NCBI GenBank assembly: GCA_951812925.1 | Contig: OX638368.1 | Location: 19,903,187 to 19,967,186 of the forward strand | Direction of reading: 5' to 3' | Length of the DNA stretch: 64,000 bases | Source of the DNA: Calliopum simillimum | Taxonomy: Eukaryota; Arthropoda; Insecta; Diptera; Lauxaniidae | Part shown: positions 35,991-48,797 of the stretch, in pieces | Layout: each line of letters starts with the position of its first letter | Numbering within the stretch: the stretch's first letter is position 1 | Made by a program: the position numbers and the translations under genes | Notes under the pieces: model-generated | The model's database searches: none | What the model saw: only the letters and a program-made list of their open reading frames with translations | What the model was told of the DNA's origin: nothing

Positions 35991-38214
35991 TAGTTTCCGC
36001 GTTCATAAGCTACATACGGACACCATTTCATTTTTATATAATAGAAGATTTAAGATAAATCTAGACAGAAGAATATCCCATTACTTTTTATCATGCAAAT
36101 CACCGTTTTGGGAGAAAATCCTCAAAAATCAGTTTTTCAAAATTGCAACGGTTTTTGAAAAGTCTCAAAATCCAGAGAATGTGATTTTTTATAAATAAGT
36201 TCTTTAGTTTTCTTTGATCGAGAGTTATTGCAAATTTAAAAGCTCAACTTTTTTAAATTGACGTATTTCCTTAACGATATGTCATATAAACAAAAGCTCA
36301 ATGAAATTGTTCGTAGTAAATTACCTGAGCTATAAAATCGTCAACCAACAATTTTACGTCAGAATAAAAGTTAGTGCGATAAATGCAGAAAACGGATGCT
36401 AGTCACCTTTGACCTTAGGATTACTCGAAAAAAGCTGTACTTCTGATTTTCTCTCAAATTGGTTTTAAATATTAAAGGTTCTCAGAAACTAATACAGAAG
36501 ATTCCGGATTTCAAATTACAGTAATTGAATTGGCGGCGTATTTAAATGTTGCAGGATGCAGAAATTTTATGGAAGCTATATACTTCGAAAGTTAATTCGC
36601 AATACGACGGAGGCTCTCTTAACCACTTTTTCAAAATTTCTTATATACTGCACTACCTTTATATGAATAAAAAGCAATTTATCTGAAATTTGGGATACTT
36701 CGAAAATATACTATTCCAAAGACAACTTCAAAATACACTTTTTCCCACTTTCATGCATTGAAATCTGAAAATTATAGGGGGCGTGTTAAATACACAACAC
36801 TTGGCCACTAACTAACTACATAATTACAACATTTATTTTAGCCAAAGGCGTAAACTGTGAACAGGTTGCACGCGCTCGTGTCGAATGCAAACAAAACAAC
36901 AGCAAAGAGGTTGATTGCAATGCGAAATCACTAAAGTGGCTGTGCTCCCGCTCTCTCAATGATGATGATGATGACTTCACCCAGGCAAAATGAGCAACAC
37001 TTTAGCTGTCCACCTTCCGAAGGTACCTACATACAAGTGAGGCTGGAAAAAAATGATGAGGTAACGCCTTACGAAAACCTCCTTAAGCTTCTTTTTGTTG
37101 TTGTTGGCGTTGTTGTTGATTTTGCACCGCCAGTCTAAGACGCGAGGGCTTTCAGTTCTTGCGAGCGAGCTCTAATGATACGTAGCAAAGTGTAAAAATC
37201 AAATGAACATCAATCATTTAATTAACCATAATGGGCTTTAGGGCTAAAACAATAACAACTACATTGTATAATATACAAAAAGGCGTGGCTGTGCGTATGT
37301 GTGTGTGTGTGTGTTTATATAACACGCATGCGCGCACAAAATCATCCCGCGAGAGGACCGACGACCGTACCAAGAAACGAAGCAATGTGTTTTTTTGGTT
37401 TTTTAATTAATTAATCATAAAATATGACCGAGACTGAGTTGTATTGGTGTGGATGGGCCATGAAGTATTTTTGTATTTTTGTATTTTTTGAAAACATTAA
37501 TATTTTTTTCTGTGTTTTTTTATGTTTTTACCCTGCAGTTGTTTTGTTCTCATAGGAATTCAATAAATTTAAGGGCAGACTATGTATGACCTGATCCTTT
37601 TTGGTTTTTTTTCGTCTTTTTGATAAATGCTCCGTTTCTAAGTGTTTTTTTTTTAATTTTATCAGAAATTGTGTGAAAACACCTGTTGTGTAATCAATTT
37701 TCACTCATTTCTTTTAATTTCTAATTGAATTACTGATAAAAATCAAATGCAACAAATTGTTATCATCAATAATTTAAGAATTTTATGAGTAAATTCAACA
37801 AGACAGACGTATTTTGTGCGATTGGCAGGCTAAAGGATAATAAATTGCCAGCATCTGATAATCTAGCAGTCGATTTCCATGCCGCAGATATCATATTTAC
37901 ATAGCTCAAAAACTTTTTCTAATCTTACGGTAAGTCTGGAGAAGAGTGTTCATGGAAACCGGGAGTTATTGCCCCCTTATCAAGAAAATGTAGTCTAAGC
38001 ATTTGTGGAAACTGGAAAGGGAAAAACACTTTTTCATAGACTTCAAAATATATTCTCGTCCATCCTTTCTTGCTTCCATTGTTTCTTGCTTCTAGAACAT
38101 GTTTACCCATTATATCGCCTTTTTATGGGTCTCCTTAACCCCCTTTTCCAAAAACTGGGTTATAATGGGTTAAAATTGTCTACAAAAATATTATAGGAAA
38201 GAATTACACTGAGG
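35991..38214. other. No gene; simple repeats
   Basis: A (GT)n run lies at about 37296-37313, and short GATGAT (36961) and TTGTTG (37095) runs occur. No coding or transposon signal. Confidence 0.45.
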
Positions 38215-39720
38215 GACACGTCAAGAAAAAGTATCTGCAAACTAAGACCATAGAAATCTTGATCTTGTACAGTGAGTCTTGGCTTTGGTTGTGTTATTGA
38301 ATCTTCATTTTAGGCAGTGAGTCTGAGTTTTGATATTGGTTTTATACAGCGTCTTGATTTTGACATTAAGCAGTGAGTCTTGGTCATAGTTTTTATATTG
38401 AGTCTTTCTCTTGATCTTAAGCATTGAGCCTTGGCCTTGGTTTAATACTGAGTCTTGGTTTTATATTGGATCTTGATTAATATTTAATCTTAGTTTTATT
38501 TTAGTCTTGATCTTTGTCTTGAGCATTGAGTCTTCGTCTTGGTTTTATAATGTGTCTTGGTTTCATATTGAGTCTTGAGCATTGAGCCTTTGTTTTGATT
38601 TTTTGATTTTGATCTTGATCTTAGGCAGTGAATCTTAGTTTTGATATTGAATTTTGATATTGGTTTTATATTACGTCTTGGTTTTGAACTTAGGCAGTGA
38701 GTCTTGTTCATGGTTTTAATATTGAATTTTTAGTCTTAGTTTTTATATTAAGTCTTAATGTTCGTCTTGAGCATTGAGTCTTTGTCTTGATTTTGATATT
38801 GAGTCTTGATCTTAAACTCTGAGTCTTAGCTTTGATATTAGTTTTATGTTTCGTCTTGAGTTTGAATTTTGACAGTGAGTCTTGGTTTTGATATTAAGTT
38901 TTGCTCTTAATTTTTATATTGAATCTTGTTCTTGGTCTTGAGCATTGAGTCTTTTTCTTGGTTTTATACTGAGCTTGAGTTTCATATTGAGTCTTGACTC
39001 TGTATTGAGTCTTGATTTTCTATTGAGTCTTGATCTTGGTCCTGAGCATTGATTCTGATATTTAGTCTTGACCTTGGACTCTTTGATATTGAGTTCTGGT
39101 CTTAATTTTTATATTGAGTCGTTATCTTGGTCTTGAGAATTGAGTCTTAGTTTGGTTTTATGCTGAGTCTTGGTTTTATATTGAGTCTTGATTTATATTG
39201 AGTCTTGACTTATATTGAGTTTCAGTCTTATATTGAGTCATGATCTTTATCTTGAGCATTGATTGAGTCTTGGTTTTTGTATTGAGTCTTGATCTTGACC
39301 TTAGACAGAAAGTATTGGTTTTGGTATTGAGTCTTGGTTTTATATTGTATTTAGTCTTGATGTTTGTATTTATATATAGTATTCACCTTGGACAGTGAGT
39401 CTTCGTCTTGGTTTTTATACTGAGTATTGATCTTTGTCTTTTTTTTATTATGGAGTCTTCGTTCTATATTGAGTATGGAGATATTGGGTCTTGATCTTGG
39501 TTTTTATATTTAATCTTAATTATGGTTTTATATTGACTCTAGGTCTTGGTTTTGATATAAAGTCTTGGTGTTGTTTTTTATATAGAGTCTTTATCTTGGG
39601 TTGGGCATTGAGTCTTGGTTTTAATATTGAGTCCTGATCTCAGTCTTGGTTTGGCATTGACTCTTGCATACAGTATTGGTCTTAGACATGTTTTTGGTCT
39701 TTTGCTTGGTTTCGGTAGGT
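38215..39720 (+). repeat. Degenerate minisatellite, TTGAGTCTTGGTTTTATA
   Basis: About 1.5 kb is made of irregular units of roughly 20-30 bp with the core ATTGAGTCTTGATCTTGG and variants. A looser higher-order period (GAGCATTGAGTCTT, GGCAGTGAGTCTTGG) recurs. The core overlaps the CTTGGTCTTG motif at 3785-5405 and at 39855. No coding capacity. Confidence 0.85.
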
Positions 39721-40267
39721 GGTTTTTTTAACTTACATATTGAGAGAAGATGTTATGTTCGCAAAGAGGCGTGGGACCTCCCATAACTATTTGATTATGT
39801 ATAAATTTAACCAAGACTAAGTACATCATGTCATGTTCATGTACACCATTTAAGTCTTGGTCTTAAAATCATAGTAATATTTGTCTCGAAAGAAGACTGG
39901 AGGTTCCTAAATCTCATTATGCTAAAATTTACTGAAATTAACCTCTTCTCTGCATTGGTGACGGTAACGTGAATCGAAAAACACAAAATAAACATAGATA
40001 GTGATGTTTGCACACCTCACCTTCGAAATGTCGGAGACCCGACTTCGTTTTACGATTGTTCTTTCTAGCCGTTTGCACATTGATGCACCTGTAACTTTTA
40101 GGTGGCATAGAATCAAATGCGATTTTGTCGAACCAAATTGATTTTGGTGATAAGAGAATTTTTCCTAATCCGAGCAGGTGGATTATCCACTTCCTGTTGA
40201 GTACCACTTTAAAGGTTAATATCCATAGATCTTGATTTTTACTTCATCAGTATTATAATTTCGCAGT
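39721..40267. other. No feature seen
   Basis: Apart from one TTAAGTCTTGGTCTTA motif at about 39850, no feature is supportable. Confidence 0.4.
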
Positions 40268-40430
40268 AAGTTAAGGTGAGATCCGGCAAAAGCGCTAACG
40301 GACAGGAACAGACGCTGACTAAGAAGACACTCCCTCTAAATAAGACGCTTCCTGGATTCACTAGGTTACGAAGGGTTGTAGGTTCCGACATCTCCTTTCA
40401 CCAGAGATGCCTCTGGTAAACACTGTTCCA
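40268..40430 (-). repeat. LINE 5'-region fragment
   Basis: GATCCGGCAAAAGCGCT and GGAACAGACGCTGAC match 59097-59180, the 5' region of the LINE fragment described there. It is too short and diverged for more. Confidence 0.5.
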
Positions 40431-41640
40431 ATCTACAGAATAATTGATACTAAAAAGGCTGGTCAATTTGCTTGCGAGGCTTCGGTAAATGGACTGAGGT
40501 TAGTATAGATTTGTTGTGCTATAACTCCTCTACTGGGAAAATACGGATGTAAGTTTTTTTTTTTATTTTTCGGCGACAACATTTTGTCCTGAAGACTTTG
40601 CAACCCCAATATTAAGAAGACTTGTGGCAAGAAAAAAGGTTTTTGTAGTAAAACAATCTTGTCGTTTCTGGATATCATAGCTGAAGGTTTCTTTTTTGAA
40701 TCTAATGCAACTCTTTGTTGTTTTCTAAAACCATCAATTAAAAGTTTAAAGTATTAAAACAAAAAATAACAAGTCGAAATTTTAATACAATTTCAATTCA
40801 ACCGTCTATAATTGTGAACATCATCTAAATACAATACGAAATATATTAGAGGATTTGTGGCATAATGACTTGTAAGTTCAGAGTATTAATGAATTCAACA
40901 TAAAACTTAACTGATCGTTATGGCATTACGATTACGACATGAGGAGGATAATTCTTAATCAAAATGCATGAATGTTGAATATTAAGTGTCTATCTGTAGT
41001 GTAATGTAAGTGTGTGATTTTGGCCAGAGCGACATTATTAATGATGTGATTAAAGATTGACTGCTCCACCATGCCAACCGATCTTAAGGTTTATAACATC
41101 TACCAGCAGCAAACATCAACAGCTGTCCTGCGTTATGTGGCATTGCAAGTCTGTGAATTTTCTAAGGTCCAGTTTGCATGGCAAGCGTGGAGGCCATATA
41201 AAATTAGAGTGGCCATTATTTTTTTATAATTTTTGAAATTGAAAAAAAAAACAGACTTGGAGAGGGCGGTAGTGGTGCAACAAAATTAGTTTTTTGTGTC
41301 GTAGAGTCATTGTTTTTGGTAATTTTTTTTATGTGTAACTTAGTTGGCCAAGTTGTGTGCAAAATTTCAAGGTCGCGTCACTTTTTATCGACACTTTTCG
41401 TTACAACCTGTTATATCTCGTAAGCTAAACCAGCTTTTTCACTGAAATTTGGTGGTAAGGTGAAGCATGTGGGTACCATAAGCTAGTCGATTGAGCAATT
41501 TGACAATTTAACACGCTGTATCTAGCCAGAACCTGTAAAATGTATTTCGATGAAATTAAGTACGCTTAATGAAAACTGGGCATTATCAGCTAATTGGCAA
41601 GGCCACCTTTTAAGGGTATAGTGATTACACAATTTTACAG
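40431..41640. other. No feature seen
   Basis: AT-rich; no gene or transposon end recognised. Confidence 0.4.
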
Positions 41641-41874
41641 ATTACGGTAAGCCCGAAAAATATGGCACCTTTTTTGTTGAGCTGCTATAAAACTAAAATT
41701 AAAAGACATTTTTAAAGAAACTTAAGAGGAGTTTATTCTTTGCAAGTTTGTTATTCTCTATTTAAAAAAAAAATGCTATTAAGTGCCAAATCACCCGAGA
41801 CCATGGGTGATATGATACATATCATGGGTGCTATGGCAGCCTAGGTGACTTTTGAATTTTTGTTGCTATTAGAT

Positions 41875-42126
41875 TCAATCATCTGGCTTAATGATTTGTG
41901 CATAGTTTTCTCTACATCCAACGCACCCATCAGATTCATCTTGCAATAAAATATTTTCTTCATCTTCATCGGAAGATGGATTACTAGTAACCACCTTACG
42001 ATTATAAGTCCTCTTCTTTGGAACCACCATATATTGCATTGGTTGTGTTTTTATTTTTCTGCTATTCAGGTTTCTTGTGTTCAGCTTAGAGTTTTTCAAA
42101 GTCATTGGTGCATGCGACATTAACAC
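41875..42126 (-). pseudogene. Pogo/Tigger-type transposase C-terminus, probable
   Basis: The 83 codons end with a basic segment (KKRTYNRKVV), an acidic run (SSDEDEEN), then DGCVGCRENYAQIIKPDD and a stop. Insect pogo/Tigger transposases often end in an acidic stretch followed by a Cys-rich segment of the form C..C..Y....DDWIQC; here the Trp codon position is a stop. The DDE catalytic domain is not present. Identification rests on this short tail and on the element's ends. Confidence 0.5.
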
Positions 42127-42184
42127 CTATTCTGGCGTGATGCCACTTGTATTAGAGAAAACCTCCAATTAATCACAGTAAGTG

Positions 42185-43096
42185 CATGCAAAGGTAGAAA
42201 TGGCACTAGAACCATATTACCCCCAGAAGGTGGGTGCCATTTTTCCCAAATATCTTATAACATGCAAAGGTAGAAATGGCACTAGAACCATATAACCCTC
42301 AGTAAGTGGGTGCCATTTATCCCAAATATCTTATAACATGCAATGGTAGAAATGGCACTGGAATCATATCACCTTCAGTAAGTGGGTGCCATTTTTCCCA
42401 AACATCTTATAACATGCAAAGCTAGAAATGGCACAGGAACCATATCACTCTCAGTAAGTGGGTGCCGTTTCTTCCAAATATCTTATAACATGCAATGGTA
42501 AAAATGGCACTGGAACCACAACACCCTTAGTAAGTGGGTGCCATTTCCTTTAAATATCTCATTATATGCAAAAGTAGAAATAGCACAAGAACCATATCAC
42601 CCTCAGTAAGTGTGTGCCATTTCTCCCAAATATCTTATAATATGCAAAGGTAGAAATGGCACTGGAATCATATTACCCTCAGGAAATGGGTGCCATTTTT
42701 CCCAAATATCTTATAACATGCAAAGCTAGAAATGGCACAGGAACCATAACACCCTTAGTAAGTGGGTGCCATTTCCTTTAAATATCTCATTACATGCAAA
42801 AGTAGAAATAGCACAAGAACCATATCACCCTCAGTAAGTGGGTGCCATTTCCTTTAAATTTCTCATTACATGCAAAAGTAGAAATAGCACAAGAACCATA
42901 TCACCCTCAGTAAGTGGGTGCCATTTTTCACAAATATCTTATAACATGCAAATGTAGAAATGGCACTGAAACCATATCACTCTCAGTAAGTGGGTGCCAT
43001 TACTCCCAAATATCTAAAAACATACAAAGAGAGAAATAACACCGCAACAATGTCACCCTTAGTACTTGGGTGCCATTTCTCCTTTTTGGTACGTAT
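42185..43096 (+). repeat. Satellite of twelve exactly 76-bp monomers
   Basis: The marker CATGCAAAGGTAGAAATGGC recurs at 42185, 42261, 42337, 42413, 42489, 42565, 42641, 42717, 42793, 42869, 42945 and 43021, a spacing of 76 every time. Base differences are scattered but no indel occurs. Each monomer carries AAATGGCAC and GGTGCCATTT about 40 bases apart, a potential hairpin. The same GGCACC/GGTGCC motif lies in the element's terminal repeats. Confidence 0.95.
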
Positions 43097-43427
43097 CGAA
43101 TAAAAGTGCCAACAAACTAATAAACATGTTCACTTGCGCTCGTACTAATCCGAAAACAAAATCACAGTCAATTCTGTTTATTTTGATTTCTATATGCCCC
43201 ACGCAACTGTTTCAGAGCAGAGCTCTGCCTTTCAAAATATCTGCAAAAAAAGTCAGCGGTTAAGATTCCCAATTTTTTTTTTAAATCGCACACACAAGTA
43301 ATTATAGCAGCTAAAATTAAACGAACTACTACCACGAAGTCTCTCGCGTAACTAAATTCCACTATATATTGAAATTGAAAAGGGTGCCATATTATCTAGG
43401 GGTGCCACGTATCCCGGGCTTACTCTA

Positions 43428-44640
43428 TATATCGCAAACAATGCAAGCCATTTTGATAAAATTCGGTACGTACGTGCCGAACATTAATGCCAAATACTGA
43501 TCGTAAAGTGGGCGTTTTAAGTGCCACACCCACATTTCAAATATAGGTTTCACTTTTTTCAAGCGCACTAAACGTATTTTGTTTTTTACGTTAAACTTAA
43601 AAATCACGAAATATCACTCGTAGAAACTTCATAGGGGTCTTGTAGTTAATAATCTTTTAACTTCTCAAGCTTTAAAAGAATTAAGTCTCATCCTACTATG
43701 TATGCGCACATTCCGGCCAATAATCTGTGTTGTTTTATTATTTTTAACAACAAATACATGCATTAAATTCAGTTGAAGCTCGTTAACCCATGAGAATCCC
43801 ATTTGGTTTCACTCATAACTATCAGCATTTTAATGCATTTTGTCGCTCTCGCTGCCATGTTTTGCTTCATTTGCAACTCCAAAAGTCGTCTCCACCTTAA
43901 CCACCATTCAACTGGTTGTAGTGTTCATTTTTTTCTTGCGGTGATCTGTTTAAGTGATCGTTATCGATATCAGATGAGTTCAGATTATTGTCTCATTTTT
44001 GATGGCGCTTTGATTTTGTTTTAATTTTATTTTGTTTTTATGATTTTTTCTCAAGCGCCATCATTTATTATTGTTGACTTTATTTCATTGTCGTTTCGGT
44101 TTGGTTTGGTTTGGTTTAGTTGTGGTCTTTTCTCCACTCTCTGGTTGTAAGTGGATTTATGTGATTTTTATGCGTAGACATAACTACGGTCCCATTCACG
44201 TACTCTGACGTGATTTTATTGCTTCCTCCTGTTGTGTTCTCATCATCGCACGTTTCAAAATTTTTGTGTGCTTTCATAAATTTTATTTTATGTTTAAATT
44301 AATGGTATTTTGGCTTTAAAAGAAGTTATTAATGAGTAGTGAGGCAGAAAGAAGGGTTCACTTGTTTTAATGTTGGAGAGTCGATTGGTTTAGTTTCCTT
44401 TAGCCGAAGGGGCAGTTCAAGGTAAAAAGAGTTGACGGAAGAAATCAGCTCGCAAACCCCAGTACAGAGATTGCAAAAGTAATTATCGATCAAATTTTTT
44501 CTACTTAATGTCATCAAATCTACAAAATCAAGTAAACTTTCCGTGAAAATAGAGCCAGATTTTAATTATTTTTAACAAAACAGCAGCCAATTCATATTGC
44601 TAGTGTTCGCCTTGTGGCCGACATTCGACCACTTCAATTT
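43428..44640. other. No feature seen
   Basis: AT-rich; a GGTTTGGTTTGGTTT run lies near 44098. No gene seen. Confidence 0.4.
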
Positions 44641-45078
44641 AAGGGCTTGGGACCGCCCACTTAAAAACACAAATTTCATAAAAATCCATACAGTGGATCA
44701 ATCGTGAGAGCTTTTTTTATCAAGGGTCATGGCGCCGCCTGTTTCAAATCATAATGATGATATTATCGTGGTTAGTTTAGCTGTGAGAACGTTTTTTCTA
44801 TTAAGGGGCGTGGCACTACCCACTTCAAATTGGAATGGTCACGTTATCACTCCTAAGTGCTTACCCTATTTCTATACCAAATTTCATAAAAATCGATGCA
44901 GCGGCTTAGCCGTGAAAGCGTTTTTCCATTTAAGGGCGTGGCACCGCCCACTTAAAAAAACAAAGAAAATATTAGACACTGTTTCTCTTCACAGCCTGTT
45001 CAACAAAAATAAAATCAAACGAATATGATGAGATTTAGGCATATAACCCGCGACTGAACCGATTTCGCTTTCCTATTT
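44641..45078 (+). repeat. Family J copy 1
   Basis: GGCGTGGCACCGCCCAC-like phrases recur about every 100 bp (44650, 44730, 44810, 44935). The 3' end (GAGATTTAGGCATATAACC, GAACCGATTTCGCTTTCC) matches 63068-63122, and the GCGGCTTAGCCGTGAAAGC phrase matches 62985. Confidence 0.6.
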
Positions 45079-45080
45079 GA

Positions 45081-45718
45081 ATGGGCATATCCGAAAATAA
45101 TCTTCCCTTATATGACCCAGGTTTTCAGAAAAATTTTTATTTCATATTTTTTAAATAAATGTGGTGGAATATATTCCTAGACGAGTAAGTTACCAATAGA
45201 TGAACAAGAAAATTTCGACATGAGGAACTGTCAGGAGGTCGTTTTACCTGAAAATTTACAGTTTTCTGATTTTTACTCAACATGGGGTGCTTAAACTAAA
45301 AAAAACATCATGTACAAAGTTGATTTATTTTTCATCGAGGAATTTGCTTGAATTTTTTCAGAATTTTAGGACCTGTTATGTGGACGTAATAAGCGATTTT
45401 GGCTTTTTAACCCTTTCCTTCACGATTTTGCTGAATTTAATTTGAGAATATTCGGAAAGGTACTCCGTAACATATCTACTATTTCTGAAATGTGTGCTCT
45501 CCCGTATATTATCGAAAACCTCGATTTTCCCGAAATTTTCAGGTAAAAGACCTCCTGACAGCCCCTCATGTCGAAATTTTCTTCTTCACCTATGTGGAAT
45601 TTCATTTTATGCGTCTAGGAATATATTCCACTACATTTGGTTATAGAATATGAAAAAAATAAAAACTTTCTGAAAACCTGGGTTAAATAAGTGAAGATTA
45701 TATTTCGGATATGCCCAT
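45081..45718. mobile_element. Foldback element, class unknown
   Basis: Arms of about 230 bp (45081-45310 and 45490-45718) are inverted copies. Shared phrases are ATGGGCATATCCGAAA at the outer ends, GGAATATATTCCTAGACG, TTTCGACATGAGG and CTGTCAGGAGGTCGTTTTAC. No target duplication could be fixed. It lies against the 3' end of family J copy 1. No coding sequence. Confidence 0.75.
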
Positions 45719-45729
45719 ATGCATCCCAT

Positions 45730-46520
45730 AAAGTGTTTTTTTTTTGATGGGGGTACAACGCACCCTCATTCAGCTCTCCCAATTCGCAACGTGTTTAGTA
45801 ATTACAATTTACATTCATGTATTATATTATAGCTGTTATCGACGCAGAAATATAACATTTTATATGTATATTGGACATTAGGGGCCTTAAACCCCTCACT
45901 TTTTTAAGGGTATTTCGTTAATAAAAAGGACGCCAATGTAGTTACCAGAACTATTATATATATTACATTTTAAGTGCTTTTAGCATAGGGGTACAATACC
46001 CCCTTATTTTATCACATACTCGCATCAAGTTTTAACTTAATATCTGCCAAAGGTACAGTCATATAGCATTTTAAATGATTATTTTTTCATATAGAGGTGC
46101 AATGCCCCTCTTTTAAATCCCTTTTTTGTAATAGTTATAATAAACATGCATGAATCAAGTTCTTAATTAATAACTGCCATAGATGCGGAGTTACACGCAA
46201 TCAGATATTATTTTTTCTGTTTTTAGGTGGTATAATGTCACTTTATTTAATTGCCCCCCCCCCATCGTTTTTACACGGTAGACACAATTTACATCTATTT
46301 GCTAAGTTTCATAATGATAGCTGCTATGGTTATGGAGATATACCGCTTTACAAGTTTTTTATATAAATATCGTTTTTGTATTCGGGGTCCAATGTCCCCT
46401 TCGCTCGATTCCTCGTAGAGAAAGAGTAAAAATGGCGTTGTTATGCCTAGTAGCTTAGGCGTGATGCGGCTTCACTTAAACGCATCCACTATTTTGTGTT
46501 TTTTCGTATGAGGGGTACAA
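45730..46520 (+). repeat. Family H tandem repeats, block 2
   Basis: About six diverged units of 120-150 bp, each with GGGGTACAACGCACCC-like and ATAGCTGCTATGG-like phrases and ATATAGCATTTT. They resemble 35431-35990. Confidence 0.6.
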
Positions 46521-48012
46521 CGCCCATTTGTCCATTTCTGCTCTAATTTCCTGAAAAACCTATCAGAGTAGCAAAAACACATAGGGCTTTGAATTTTAAA
46601 AACTTTTTTCACAGTCGATTACTTCAAGCGGGATAGGCTTAACGGGGCTTAGAATTTAAAAAAAAAAAATTAACCCTTTCGGAATCCAAAACCAATAGGG
46701 ACGAAAAAATATTTAAAAAAAAAATCAATTTAAATTTGATGTTATTTGAACCAGAAAATGTAAATAAAGTGATAAATCAGATTAATGCAATTATTTTAAA
46801 AGAAAATTAAACCATTCGAGAACATTAACCTTGCGAAGAACCAACAGTGGACCTTAGTCATTTCAACAAAACAAAAATTTAGTTAAAAAAGAAAATTGTA
46901 AAATCAATACCGTTAGTTAAGCAAAAACAATATAATTCCATACCTGTAGAATCCACAATGTATAAAGACAATTCCATTGGAAAGTCAAATACAAAACCGT
47001 CTAGTATACGCCTACTACATACAGTTAACAATCGATCAACTTCCAACATGTAGTGAATATGACCAAATAAAACAAACATTCATTTGTATCCTTCGGCTGA
47101 GACAGACAAGTGTCAGTTAAAACTTAATTAGTGGATTAAAATAACTTCTTAAGAATGTGTGTGCTCACAAATCCATTTAACAAAGATCTCGAAATCTAAC
47201 ACAAGCCAGGCGAAAGATAACAAACGGTAAAAGGATTTTTGATCCTTTTTGTTTTAGGTTTTTTTTCTTTTTGGTACAACACCCACTGTGAAACACTGTG
47301 CAATGTAACCAAGTGTCGTCAGCAGAAACAATGAATAGGGGTAAAACCATGAAATGTTGCGTTTGTTGTGTTTTACAAAGTGTAATCACGTGTGTTTACA
47401 CTTGTATGTTGTATGCCATGTAATTTAGTACAAGCATGCGTACTTCTACTTATAGTATGTTCTCTGAGGTTGTTTTTATCTAGATCTTTTTTAACATAAA
47501 TAACATAAAAATTTAGCCTATGATTTTTATAAAATTTTTTTTTGGTTATTTTTTCATTGACACTGGTCAACAAAGTTTCGATTTTAAGGCTGTACTGATT
47601 CCAGCATTTAGCTCTGTTCTTCATCTTCAAATGAGCTGTAAAATGTTTGTCTCTGATTTATTCTCGCAAAGTTATTTCCATTTTAAGATCCAAACTCAGC
47701 ATCATTATTGCGCTGGCGACCATTTGGTGGCTAACTGGAATATGAAAAATTTTCAAACAAAGTTTGATATTCCAATCTTCAAAGGCAACTTTCAACTGGA
47801 CTGCGGACTAACAATTGGACTAACAAGAACAAGAAAATCGACCACCACAAGTGGCACAGCTCACTTCAAAACATAAAGGTCAAATAATCGTTCCTTAGTG
47901 TTAACCCTATTTCCATACCGAATTTGATGCAAATCGATGAATCGGTTCAGCTGTGAGAGCATATTTTTCCACATCATCTTTAAGCTTAAAGGCGCTACAA
48001 AGGCTCTGTAAT
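46521..48012. other. No gene; short family J piece
   Basis: Bases 47880-47975 (TCGTTCCTTAGTGTTAACCC, CAAATCGATGAATCGG) match family J as at 62930-63005. Otherwise AT-rich. A 118-codon frame at 47520-47876 is not recognised. Confidence 0.45.
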
Positions 48013-48152
48013 TATACCCTACACCCAGGGTATATTCACTTTGTCCTTCCGTTTGTAACGCATAGAAGGAGGCGTGACAGATATAGAAAACTATATATAT
48101 TCTTGATCAGCGTCACCTTCTGAGTCGATATTGCCATGTCCGTCTGTCTGGA

Positions 48153-48186
<34 letters not shown>

Positions 48187-48797
48187 TTTGTGTGTGGAAA
48201 TATATTTTTTGGAAAACTAAGCAATATAATTCAATGAAATTTGGTGCACAGCCTTCATCGGCAAAGTTAGCTCGAGGGATTGAAAATGAGCGAAATCGGT
48301 CAACGGACACGCCTACCGCCCATACAAAAAATATATTCAAAATGCAACTTTTGGAGTATTTTTTACGATAATGCAACCAAAATACACATAAATACTACGA
48401 ATTGTAAGCGCAAGCTCTGAGCAAAATCTGGGCGAATTTAGACAAGAGGGCGTGGCACCTCGCATATAAGCAAAAGCTTGAAAACATTATACTGAAAGCG
48501 TTTTTTGAGATATTCAAACCAAATTTGACTCAGACTCTAAGAATAATAAATGAAAGCTCTCAACAAATATTGGGTGAAATCGGACAAGGGGGCGTGGCAC
48601 TTCCCATACAAGCACAAGTTTCAAAATCCTATACTGAAAGGGTTTTGTGAGATGATCCAACTAAATTTCACTCAAATACTAAGAACTATAAATTCAAGAG
48701 GGTGTGGCACTTCCCTTGTAAGCAAAATTTTCAAAATACTGCTGTATAGGGTATTTAATGTTTGGCCAGGCCAAAGGTAACACCCTTACTAGTTTTT
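48013..48797 (-). repeat. Family A (DINE-1-like) copy, complete
   Basis: It runs from TATACCCTACACCCAGGG to TAACACCCTTACTAGTTTTT with all blocks, including a (GGCT)n microsatellite at about 48150-48185. At the position where family B interrupted the copy at 52732-58340, this copy is uninterrupted (AAAATACTGCTGTATAGGG, about 48731-48750). Confidence 0.85.

Larger units (their letters stand above)
41645..43425 (-). mobile_element. Pogo-like DNA transposon relic with internal satellite
   Basis: The ends are inverted: CGGTAAGCCCG with ATATGGCACC on the left, and GAGTAAGCCCG with ATATGGCACC inverted at 43380-43425. TA flanks both (41643-41644, 43426-43427). It holds a C-terminal transposase remnant (41875-42126, minus) and a 76-bp satellite (42185-43096) occupying the place where most of the transposase gene should be. 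TA duplication and the acidic C-terminal tail suggest the pogo/Tigger group; the group is inference. Confidence 0.75.

Noticed and set aside
42185..43096. CRISPR-like array (regular repeats).
   Set aside because: The 76-bp units are contiguous without unique spacers, and the genome is eukaryotic.
47520..47876. 118-codon open frame.
   Set aside because: No recognised family; 3' part overlaps degenerate repeat sequence.
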